Shown here: in pieces, positions 1 to 6,329 of the stretch
Numbering within the stretch: the first letter of the stretch is position 1
Layout: the number at the start of each line of letters is the position of its first letter
Source of the DNA: an uncultured Flavihumibacter sp.
Lineage (GTDB): Bacteria; Bacteroidota; Bacteroidia; Chitinophagales; Chitinophagaceae
NCBI GenBank assembly: GCA_946481605.1
Contig: CAMLPA010000131.1
Location: 1 to 8,244, forward strand
Length of the DNA stretch: 8,244 nt
Reading direction: 5' to 3'
Made by a program: the position numbers and the translations under genes
The notes under the pieces: generated by a model
Databases searched by the model: none
Seen by the model: the letters and a program-made list of their open reading frames with translations, nothing else
What the model was told of the DNA's origin: nothing

Positions 1-601
1 TTTTACGGTTCTGCGAAACCGATAGTTCTTTCGGTCCCCCGAGGTGCGCGATCGTTCTGCAGCCTTTCTTAATCAGGTGTTCAACGGCCCTGAAGGCGCC
101 TTCGTATTCATCCACAATTACTTTGCTGCATTCGAACCCGGGAATAATCCTGTCGAACATCACCACGGGAATACCTGCTTCGGTTACCGCATCGAATATC
201 GCGGGATCCTTGCTTTCTTTTGATACAGATACCAGCATGCCATCCACATTGCAGGAGAGCAGTTTCCTGATGTTTCTTTTTTCAATATCAGCGCGTTCGT
301 TGCTCTGGCAGATCATCAGGTGGAGGTCCTGTTCCAGCGCGAGATCAGTCATGCCGCTCAGTGCTTCTGAAAAGTAATTGGAGTGTATAGAAGGAACAAT
401 CACGCCGATCATGCTCGTTTTTTTCTTTACCAGGCTTTGTGCGAAATAGTTCGGTTGGTAATGAAGTTTTTCTGCGAGTTCCAGGATCTGTTTCTTGGTA
501 ACGGGGTTTACATCTGCCGCGTTGCGCAGCGCTCTCGATACAGTGGAAACGGAAATATTGAGTTGGTGCGCGAGGTCTTTTATTGTAACGGGTCGTTTCA
601 T
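1..601 (-). CDS. LacI/GalR-family transcriptional regulator, 3' end cut by window edge
   Basis: This is the N-terminal 200 codons of a sugar-responsive DNA-binding repressor or activator; family members are usually about 330-345 residues, so roughly 60% is visible. The start is the ATG at 601-599, reading MKRPVTIKDLAHQLNISVST. Residues 5-25 form the LacI-type helix-turn-helix (TIKDLA...ISVSTVSRAL). Residues 49-58 form the hinge helix (QPN.FAQSL), whose Leu57 would be the residue that inserts at the central CpG of an operator. From about residue 62 (SMIGVIVP) the periplasmic-binding-protein-like effector domain begins, with VDGMLVSVSKES, GIPVVMFDR and HLIKKGCRTIAHLGGP as family landmarks. The gene is divergent from the glycoside hydrolase gene, and a perfect palindrome lies 23 bp upstream of its start, suggesting autoregulation and control of its neighbour. 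The effector cannot be read from sequence; a sugar released by the locus is the natural guess. Confidence 0.93.
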   Translation of the reverse strand, partial: MKRPVTIKDLAHQLNISVSTVSRALRNAADVNPVTKKQILELAEKLHYQPNYFAQSLVKKKTSMIGVIVPSIHSNYFSEALSGMTDLALEQDLHLMICQSNERADIEKRNIRKLLSCNVDGMLVSVSKESKDPAIFDAVTEAGIPVVMFDRIIPGFECSKVIVDEYEGAFRAVEHLIKKGCRTIAHLGGPKELSVSQNRK

Positions 602-624
602 ATTTGATGGCACATTGTTCTGCA

Positions 625-642
625 AACGTTACCGGTAACGTT
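625..642. promoter_or_regulatory. Perfect 18-bp palindrome, probable LacI-family operator
   Basis: The sequence AACGTTACCGGTAACGTT is identical to its own reverse complement over all 18 bases, and the symmetry breaks at the next base on each side. The centre is C|G, the CpG step that LacI-family hinge helices recognise. It lies 23 bp upstream of the regulator start and 110 bp upstream of the hydrolase start. Read on the minus strand it overlaps TAACGTTTG, which is one base longer than the Bacteroidota -7 consensus TAnnTTTG, so it could cover the regulator's own promoter. That it binds this particular regulator is inference from position and form. Confidence 0.8.
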
Positions 643-693
643 ATTTCGGCTGTTCTGCGCTTTTATCCGGCTGCGTTCTATTTTTATCTATCC

Positions 694-718
694 GGGCCAC
701 TGCCAGCGTGGTTGGCCC
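694..718 (+). other. Leader hairpin upstream of the hydrolase gene
   Basis: GGGCCA (694-699) can pair with TGGCCC (713-718), and inside it CCA can pair with TGG around a GCG loop, leaving a small asymmetric internal loop. It ends 34 bases before the hydrolase ATG. No T-run follows, so it is not a standard intrinsic terminator. It may be an mRNA leader structure or a second protein-binding dyad; it may also be chance in a GC-rich stretch. Confidence 0.35.
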
Positions 719-752
719 AATGTACAATTTAAATCGGAGATAAAGCAAGTGT

Positions 753-2789
753 ATGATTTTTAACAAACGTACAATGAGAAAAATTACATCGGTATTTTAT
801 GGGGGGCTGCTCACCTGTTCGGTGCAGGCGGCCAATGGTACACCACAAAAGGTGGATTCGCTCCCTTACCTGCAGAACAGGGCCCCGTTAAAAGAAAAAC
901 CTTATCTGAATCTGCCCTTCGGCGCCATTAAACCGGCAGGATGGCTGATGGAGAACCTGCAGAAAATGAAGTCTGGTATGACCGGGCAACTGGATGAACT
1001 CTATCCTTCCGTACTGGGCAAAAGAAATGGATGGCTCGGTGGTGATGGCGATGTATGGGAAAGAGGACCCTACTGGCTCGACGGGCTCGCTCCGCTTGCC
1101 TTCATCCTGGACGATGAGGCGCTTCAACAGAAGTTGCAGCCCTGGGTAGAATGGTCCCTGGCCAACCAGATGGAAGATGGTTATTTCGGTCCCATTCCGC
1201 CGGAAAAAGATCCGGAACCCGAACCAGGTTTACAGCGCGACCGCGCCCGTGACTGGTGGCCCAAAATGGTAATGCTGAAAGTACTCCAGCAATACTATAC
1301 AGGTACCGGCGATAAACGCGTGATTGACCTGATGCTGCGTTACGCACGCTACCAACTCAAAACGTTGCCGCAAACGCCCCTGGGACATTATTCCTGGTGG
1401 GGCGCGCAAAGAGGTGCCGACAACCTGGAAGTGACTTACTGGCTCTACAACCTCACCGGAGAAAAATTCCTGCTTGAACTCGCTGAACTGATGAACAAAC
1501 AGGTCTTCGACTGGAAACACACTTTCCTGCATACCAACCACCTCGCCACTACCTACAAATTTCATGGCGTGAACCTGGCACAGGGCATCAAATCGCCGGT
1601 CATCTACTATCAGCAAAGCCAGGACCATACCCTGGTGGCATCCGTTAAAAAAGCTTTTGCCGACATCCGCACCTACCAGGGGCAGGCGATGGGGCTTTAT
1701 GGTGCCGATGAACTCACCCGCGGAGGCGATCCCATCCTCGGGTCTGAATTGTGCTCCGCCGTGGAAATGATGTTCTCCCTCGAAAATATGATGACCATCA
1801 CCGGTGATGTTGACATGATGGACCACCTGGAACGCATCGCCTACAACGCTTTACCCACACAAATTACAGACGATTTTATGGCGCGCCAGTATTACCAGCA
1901 ACCCAACCAGGTGATGGTAACCAGGCACCACCGCAACTTTGTAACTGCATACGATGGTACTGATATCTGTTTCGGATTGCTCACCGGTTTCCCATGTTGC
2001 ACCACCAATATGCACCAGGGGTGGCCCAAATTCGTGCAGAACCTCTGGCATGCTTCGCACGATAAAGGCGCTGCCGCATTGATGTACGCGCCTTCTGAAG
2101 CAACCGTGGTGGTGAATGGCAATGTGCCGGTAACTTTTAAAGAAGAAACCGAATATCCTTTCAGGGAAAAAGTGAAGTTTACCCTGAACATGCCCAGGGT
2201 CGCGCTTTTCCCCTTTCACCTCCGCATTCCCGGTTGGTGCAAAAAGGCGCTCATCCGTGTGAATGGTATTGTTTTTATGGAACCCGATGGCGGCCAGGTG
2301 GTGAAAATGCACAGGGAATGGCACAATGGTGATGTGGTGGAACTCGAGATGCCCATGAAGGTGGCCACATCACGCTGGTACGATCAGTCGCTTGCTGTAG
2401 AACGTGGTCCGCTGGTGTACGCTCTTAAAATTGAGGAGCAGTGGAAAGATGTGCCCGCAACGGACAGGTACGGAAGTTATCGTGAAGTGCGTCCCGGTTC
2501 GCCCTGGAACTTCGGGATCAGTGAAGCGGTGTTGAAAGAACTGGATAAATCCTTTAAAGTAGAATTGAGAGGAATGGCAGGAAAGAATCCATGGACATTG
2601 AAGCAGGCCCCTGTAGAGATCAGGACAAAAGGAAAGCGTATACCGGAATGGAAAATTTACAATGAGACGGCGGGCGCGGTTCCGTATAGTCCTATACGTT
2701 ACCTGAAAGAAACGAAAGAAGAGGAGATTGTGCTGGTGCCTTATGGGTGTACGACTTTGCGGATCAGTCAGTTTCCGGTGGTGCAGTAG
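753..2789 (+). CDS. GH127-like (DUF1680) glycoside hydrolase, putative beta-L-arabinofuranosidase, exported
   Basis: A 678-residue protein with an N-terminal signal peptide (charged start, hydrophobic stretch to about residue 26, likely cut after VQA). The catalytic alpha/alpha-barrel spans about residues 50-430, with landmarks YLNLPFGAIKPAGWL, DVWERGPYWLDGL, ELCSAVEMMFSLE and CCTTNMHQGWPKF; a beta-sandwich region follows to the C-terminus, ending in the family-like LVPYGCTTLRISQFPV. In the characterised GH127 enzyme HypBA1, one Glu and three Cys hold a zinc and one Cys of the CC pair is the nucleophile; the equivalents here appear to be E332, C334, C415 and C416. E320 is the best acid/base candidate, but its distance to E332 is shorter than I recall for HypBA1, so the exact substrate is uncertain. 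GGAGA at 736-740 sits 12 bases before this ATG. An in-frame ATG at 774 would give a tidier signal peptide (MRKITSVF...) but lacks such a site. It is divergent from the regulator and followed by a repeat element and terminator, so probably transcribed alone. Confidence 0.88.
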   Translation: MIFNKRTMRKITSVFYGGLLTCSVQAANGTPQKVDSLPYLQNRAPLKEKPYLNLPFGAIKPAGWLMENLQKMKSGMTGQLDELYPSVLGKRNGWLGGDGDVWERGPYWLDGLAPLAFILDDEALQQKLQPWVEWSLANQMEDGYFGPIPPEKDPEPEPGLQRDRARDWWPKMVMLKVLQQYYTGTGDKRVIDLMLRYARYQLKTLPQTPLGHYSWWGAQRGADNLEVTYWLYNLTGEKFLLELAELMNKQVFDWKHTFLHTNHLATTYKFHGVNLAQGIKSPVIYYQQSQDHTLVASVKKAFADIRTYQGQAMGLYGADELTRGGDPILGSELCSAVEMMFSLENMMTITGDVDMMDHLERIAYNALPTQITDDFMARQYYQQPNQVMVTRHHRNFVTAYDGTDICFGLLTGFPCCTTNMHQGWPKFVQNLWHASHDKGAAALMYAPSEATVVVNGNVPVTFKEETEYPFREKVKFTLNMPRVALFPFHLRIPGWCKKALIRVNGIVFMEPDGGQVVKMHREWHNGDVVELEMPMKVATSRWYDQSLAVERGPLVYALKIEEQWKDVPATDRYGSYREVRPGSPWNFGISEAVLKELDKSFKVELRGMAGKNPWTLKQAPVEIRTKGKRIPEWKIYNETAGAVPYSPIRYLKETKEEEIVLVPYGCTTLRISQFPVVQ

Positions 2790-2905
2790 GTTTCACGCGA
2801 TGGCCTCGTTTCTCGCAAAGACGCAAGGGAGCAAGGACGCACTGCTTCGTGCCTCGCAGCGTTGTTTGTGTTTGTAAGGGATGGCTTTTTTAGATGGTGT
2901 TATTG

Positions 2906-2930
2906 CTCGCAAAGGCGCGGAGGCGCAAAG
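2906..2930 (+). repeat. Internal degenerate CGCAAAGGCGC repeat unit
   Basis: CTCGCAAAGGCGC at 2906-2918 and GGCGCAAAG at 2922-2930 repeat the core of the inverted-repeat arms (CTCGCAAAGACGCA) in the same direction as the left arm. It lies between the two arms, so the element has at least one extra copy of its core word inside it. Confidence 0.55.
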
Positions 2931-3011
2931 AGTTGCTGAAAAGGCAGTTGCGTTGAGCGTTGGCTGAATACAACTCTGTTTTGATGGAGGCATAAAGTAA
3001 TAGCTTCACTG

Positions 3012-3040
3012 GGTGCATCGGTTTCGGTGCACCTTTTTTT
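3012..3040 (+). terminator. Intrinsic (Rho-independent) terminator
   Basis: GGTGCATCG (3012-3020) pairs with CGGTGCACC (3025-3033) to give a 9-bp stem with one G-T pair and a GTTT tetraloop, followed directly by seven T (3034-3040). There is no matching A-run before it, so it acts on plus-strand transcripts only. It lies 222 bases beyond the hydrolase stop and 276 bases before susC, and so separates the two transcription units. Confidence 0.85.
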
Positions 3041-3207
3041 GTTAATGTGTTGGATAAGAAATCTTTCCCCCTCAACCTATAGCCAACACACAAGACTTTG
3101 AACCTGCGAAGAATGAAGCAGTGCGTCTTTGCGAGGTACGAAGCAATCACGTGAAAACCTTAATTACAAAGCCTTTCGGCAACTTCAACTCACGCATTTC
3201 CACCGAG

Positions 3208-3225
3208 AACGTTATCGCTTCCAAA
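3208..3225. promoter_or_regulatory. Operator-like half-site upstream of susC
   Basis: AACGTTATCG (3208-3217) matches 9 of 10 bases of the left part of the palindrome at 625-642 (AACGTTACCG), including the central CG step, but the right half is not conserved. It lies about 55 bases upstream of the probable susC -7 box. It may be a weak second binding site for the LacI-type regulator, or chance. Confidence 0.3.
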
Positions 3226-3248
3226 ACCCAAGAATTGTGCCTCTTTTT

Positions 3249-3279
3249 TTCATTCGCATGTGTGCCCCGTTTAATTTTG
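3249..3279 (+). promoter_or_regulatory. Probable Bacteroidota-type promoter for susC
   Basis: TAATTTTG at 3272-3279 fits the Bacteroidota -7 consensus TAnnTTTG exactly. The expected TTG-like -33 element would fall near 3249-3251, where the sequence is TTC at the end of a T-run, an imperfect match. Transcription would start around 3285, leaving a leader of about 30 bases before the ATG at 3317. The rest of 3161-3316 shows no gene I can support. Confidence 0.5.
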
Positions 3280-3316
3280 GTGTTATCAAAATCATTCTTC
3301 AACCAAAACAGCTTCT

Positions 3317-6300
3317 ATGTACTTTAGAGATGCTTGCCGGAAGTTTTCAATTGTATGGATACTGATGGTGTGTTGTTGCGGCGCAGTAACAGCACAGCAG
3401 AAAAAACTGAGCGGACGTGTTACTGATGCCGCCGATGGAAGTCCGGTAACAGGCGCAAGTATTGTGCTTTCCTCCGGTCCTTCCGCTACCACCAATGCAG
3501 AGGGCCGGTTCCAGCTTTCTTACAATGCAACGGGTGATGTTCGGGTTACCGTGAGTTCTGTAGGATATGTTGAACAAACCATGGCTGTAACCACAGAATT
3601 TATCGAGATAAAGCTGGCGAAAGATGTAAAGATGTTGTCGGATGTGGTGGTGACCGGTGTGGGTGCCGCCACGTCGCAGCGAAAAGTTCCTTTCTCCATT
3701 GAAAAAATCGATGAGAAAGCTTTCAGGAATGTGCCCGCAACGGATGCCGCGGGTGTGTTGCAGGGGAAAATAGCAGGACTCCGGCTCAATAAAACGGGAG
3801 AACCGGGCTCGGGAACAAATATCCAGTTGAGGGCCGCAAAACAGATCTTCGGATCGAATAATCCCCTTATCATCATCGATGGTATTCTTACAGAAGGAAA
3901 CCTGCAGGACCTGAACGCGGAGGATATCGCTTCCATCGAAGTGGTGAAAGGCGCCGCGGGCTCATCGTTATATGGTTCCCGTGCCGCCAATGGCGTCATC
4001 AATATCATCACCAAGCGCGGACAACGTATGGAAGCAGGAAAAACACAGGTGAACTTCCGCACGGAAGTGGGCAAAAGCGCCGTGGCTTTTGTGCCGGAAA
4101 GATCGGGCGCCACCAATTATGTGGTGGAGAATGGCGCAGTGAACTACACAAAGCCTGATCCGGACGGCATCATCGACAATCCATATCCCAATACCATCGA
4201 TCAGATGGACCAGTTCTTCCGTGCAGGGCAGTACATCACCAACTACCTTTCTTTTACAGGGAAAAGTAAAGATGCAAAAGCCTCAGTGTACGCTTCTGTT
4301 CAGAATACGCGTGAAGCGGGTGTGGTATTGCTCACCGATGGGCAGGAACGTACCAACGTGAAGGTGAACCTCGATTATACCATCAGCGATAAAATAAAGT
4401 TCCGTACATCTAACTTGTACGCCTACACGAATGTGGATACCCGTGGCGGTGGCGTATGGAGCAACCTGATGCAAAGTGACCCCAACGCCGATCTCCTGCA
4501 GCCCAACAAAGATGGTACGCCTTACCTGGTAAACCCTAATAAGATCAATGCGCTTATCGGTAACCCGCTGTATGATATCGCCAACTCCAGGGCCGAACGC
4601 AAAAGGCAACGCTTCCTGGGCAACTATGCCTTGCAATACCAACCGCTGAAAAATACTACTGTCGACCTTTCTTATGGGTTGGACCAGGCCAATACACAAA
4701 GTTTCTTCCTGTCTCCGAGAGGGAAGTTGCAGGTGAGTGATCCTACGTTAACCAGTACCGGATCTATTAGCCGTACAAATGCTTCCGAACTGGCACAGAC
4801 CATCCAGTTTGATGTAACGCAAACCTTCCGTTTGGGCGATTTCAACAACCGCATCCGCGGGCAATACCTGTATGAATCTGCTACATACGAGAGTTTGTCT
4901 GGTTCCGGGAATAACCTAGCCGTACTCGGCATGGATGTGACCAACCTGGCACAGGCTGCACAACAGAATACCAGTTCATTCATGAGCAAAACGGTAGCCA
5001 ACAACTATTCCGGTATTTTCTCCACCGATTACAAAGGCAAATACATCCTGGATGCACTCGTACGCAGGGATGGTGTATCACTCTTCGGGGCAGATGTACG
5101 CTGGAAAACATTTTATCGTGTGGCAGGCGCATGGCGGGTAACTGAAGACTTCCGTATTCCCGGGATCGATGAACTGAAATTGCGTGGCGCTTATGGTACT
5201 TCCGGACTGCGTCCCCCATTCGAGGCGCAGTATGAAACGTTCAGTTTCGTGAATGGAAGCATCGGTGCGCAATCTACTTTGGGGAATAAATCACTCCGGC
5301 CATCGGTGAACCAGGAAGCGGAGATTGGAATGGACATCGCTTTCGTGAAGCGTTTCCAGTTCACCGTTAACTACGCGCGTGGTACCAGCAAAGATCTCAT
5401 TCTTCCCGTTCCTGTTTCCGCTATTACCGGCGCTTCTTTACAATACCAGAACGCGGCTGAAATCAAGACCTCCGCACTGGAGTTTATTTTGCGCGGAACA
5501 GTAGTAGAAACGAAAAATACAGTATGGGATGCCAGCATCACCTTCGACCGTAACAGGCAAACCGTTTCCAAACTCAACCGCTCCGGCTACGCCATTGTTT
5601 CAGCAGGCATCTTCCGCATAGAGGAAGGACTTACTTTCGGAACACTGTATGGACGTGTGTGGGCCAGAACTCTGGAGGATGTGGCCAACCAGGTGCCCGC
5701 CGGTACCAATGCTGCTGATGTGTTCGTAGTCAACAATGAAGGGTACATCGTGCGCCGTGCACAGATCGGAACACCAGAAGAAGAGCCCGTGTACATCATG
5801 ACCGATAAAGGTGTGCCGGTGAACAGGTACATCGGGAACGTGAACCCCAATTTCAATATGAACTTCAGCAACAATGTTACTTATAAAGGGTTCAATCTTT
5901 TTGCTTTGCTGTCCTGGCAGAATGGTGGCCAAACCTACAACCATACGCGCCGCTATACCACAGCCAGTGAAGAAGTGGACCAGTCTGGTAAGCCTTACAA
6001 CCAGCGCAAGCCGGAACGTTATTACACCAAATTCAAGGAATGGAACAACGAGTTCTTCGTGGAGGATGCTGATTTCCTTGCGCTGCGCGAACTTGGTTTG
6101 AACTACGATTTCAAAGGCTGGAAAATAGGCGCCTTGCAATTGCAGAATGTGCGCATCGGTCTGGTGGCAAGAAATGTGCTGATGCTGACCAAATACACCG
6201 GGTACAGTCCGGAAACAGGTAGTAACCAGGATGGTGTAGACGCTAACACGCTGAAGTTCGACGTGCATTCTTACCCCATGTTCCGTACCATCAGCGGAAA

Positions 6301-6319
6301 TATTGCCATCACCTTCTAA
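3317..6319 (+). CDS. SusC/RagA-family TonB-dependent outer-membrane transporter
   Basis: A 1000-residue, 22-strand-type TonB-dependent barrel that would import an oligosaccharide across the outer membrane with energy from TonB-ExbBD, paired with the SusD-like lid encoded next. Order: signal peptide (residues 1 to about 27, cut near TAQ|QKK); carboxypeptidase-regulatory-like beta-sandwich typical of SusC proteins (about 31-100, LSGRVTDAADGSPVTGASI...TNAEGRF...VSSVGYVEQT); TonB-box-like segment MLSDVVVTG (106-114); plug domain (about 118-236) with NPLIIIDG at 182-189, IASIEVVKGAAGSSLYGSRA and GVINIITKRG; then the barrel, ending YPMFRTISGNIAITF with the terminal Phe usual for outer-membrane barrels. 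There is no N-terminal STN domain, so a direct link to an anti-sigma factor is not expected, which fits a LacI-type regulator nearby. The length is normal for the family and no frameshift is seen. The transported glycan cannot be told from sequence. Confidence 0.96.
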   Translation: MYFRDACRKFSIVWILMVCCCGAVTAQQKKLSGRVTDAADGSPVTGASIVLSSGPSATTNAEGRFQLSYNATGDVRVTVSSVGYVEQTMAVTTEFIEIKLAKDVKMLSDVVVTGVGAATSQRKVPFSIEKIDEKAFRNVPATDAAGVLQGKIAGLRLNKTGEPGSGTNIQLRAAKQIFGSNNPLIIIDGILTEGNLQDLNAEDIASIEVVKGAAGSSLYGSRAANGVINIITKRGQRMEAGKTQVNFRTEVGKSAVAFVPERSGATNYVVENGAVNYTKPDPDGIIDNPYPNTIDQMDQFFRAGQYITNYLSFTGKSKDAKASVYASVQNTREAGVVLLTDGQERTNVKVNLDYTISDKIKFRTSNLYAYTNVDTRGGGVWSNLMQSDPNADLLQPNKDGTPYLVNPNKINALIGNPLYDIANSRAERKRQRFLGNYALQYQPLKNTTVDLSYGLDQANTQSFFLSPRGKLQVSDPTLTSTGSISRTNASELAQTIQFDVTQTFRLGDFNNRIRGQYLYESATYESLSGSGNNLAVLGMDVTNLAQAAQQNTSSFMSKTVANNYSGIFSTDYKGKYILDALVRRDGVSLFGADVRWKTFYRVAGAWRVTEDFRIPGIDELKLRGAYGTSGLRPPFEAQYETFSFVNGSIGAQSTLGNKSLRPSVNQEAEIGMDIAFVKRFQFTVNYARGTSKDLILPVPVSAITGASLQYQNAAEIKTSALEFILRGTVVETKNTVWDASITFDRNRQTVSKLNRSGYAIVSAGIFRIEEGLTFGTLYGRVWARTLEDVANQVPAGTNAADVFVVNNEGYIVRRAQIGTPEEEPVYIMTDKGVPVNRYIGNVNPNFNMNFSNNVTYKGFNLFALLSWQNGGQTYNHTRRYTTASEEVDQSGKPYNQRKPERYYTKFKEWNNEFFVEDADFLALRELGLNYDFKGWKIGALQLQNVRIGLVARNVLMLTKYTGYSPETGSNQDGVDANTLKFDVHSYPMFRTISGNIAITF

Positions 6320-6329
6320 GCCGTACCGT

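Larger units (their letters stand above)
2788..3160. repeat. Inverted-repeat intergenic element with CGCAAAGACGC-type arms (MITE-like)
   Basis: The left arm starts at AGGTTTCACG (2788, inside the hydrolase TAG stop) and runs through CTCGCAAAGACGCA (to about 2825). The right arm (about 3121-3160) is its reverse complement: TGCGTCTTTGCGAGG...CGTG followed by AAAACCT. Aligned by eye, 27 of 33 bases match between 2794-2826 and the reverse complement of 3121-3153. A second matched pair lies inside: 2839-2859 (GCACTGCTTC..., ending TCGCAG) against 3104-3124, 18 of 21. The left arm has about 16 extra bases made of CGCAAGG-like units. No open frame in it resembles a protein. The layout suggests a non-autonomous mobile element or a large foldable RNA/DNA structure. 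Similar CGCAAAG and 'GCGAGG.ACGAAGCAATC' strings are, to my knowledge, common between genes in Bacteroidota and some other bacteria. I did not find clear target-site duplications. Confidence 0.7.

Noticed and set aside
123..607. Two short plus-strand open frames at the left end
   Set aside because: Both are antisense to the LacI-family gene, whose helix-turn-helix and effector domain are unmistakable.
1230..1826. A 198-codon minus-strand open frame within the hydrolase gene
   Set aside because: It is fully antisense to a conserved GH127-like catalytic region; its His-rich composition is what reverse-reading of this region gives.
2127..2134. CCGGTAAC operator-half matches inside the hydrolase gene, and again at 3443-3450 in susC
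   Set aside because: They are explained by ordinary Pro-Val codons (CCG GTA AC.) and lack the outer part of the palindrome.
2793..3150. Small minus-strand open frames in the hydrolase-susC gap
   Set aside because: They are made of the CGCAAAG repeat arms and low-similarity sequence; no start signal, family motif or conserved pattern supports them.
2788..3160. CRISPR array or tRNA in the large intergenic gap
   Set aside because: The repeats are few, inverted and unevenly spaced, with no regular spacer units, and no cloverleaf or tRNA 3' end is apparent.
3121..3365. Small plus-strand open frames upstream of and overlapping the susC start
   Set aside because: They begin in the right arm of the repeat element and run into susC in other frames; no protein features are visible.
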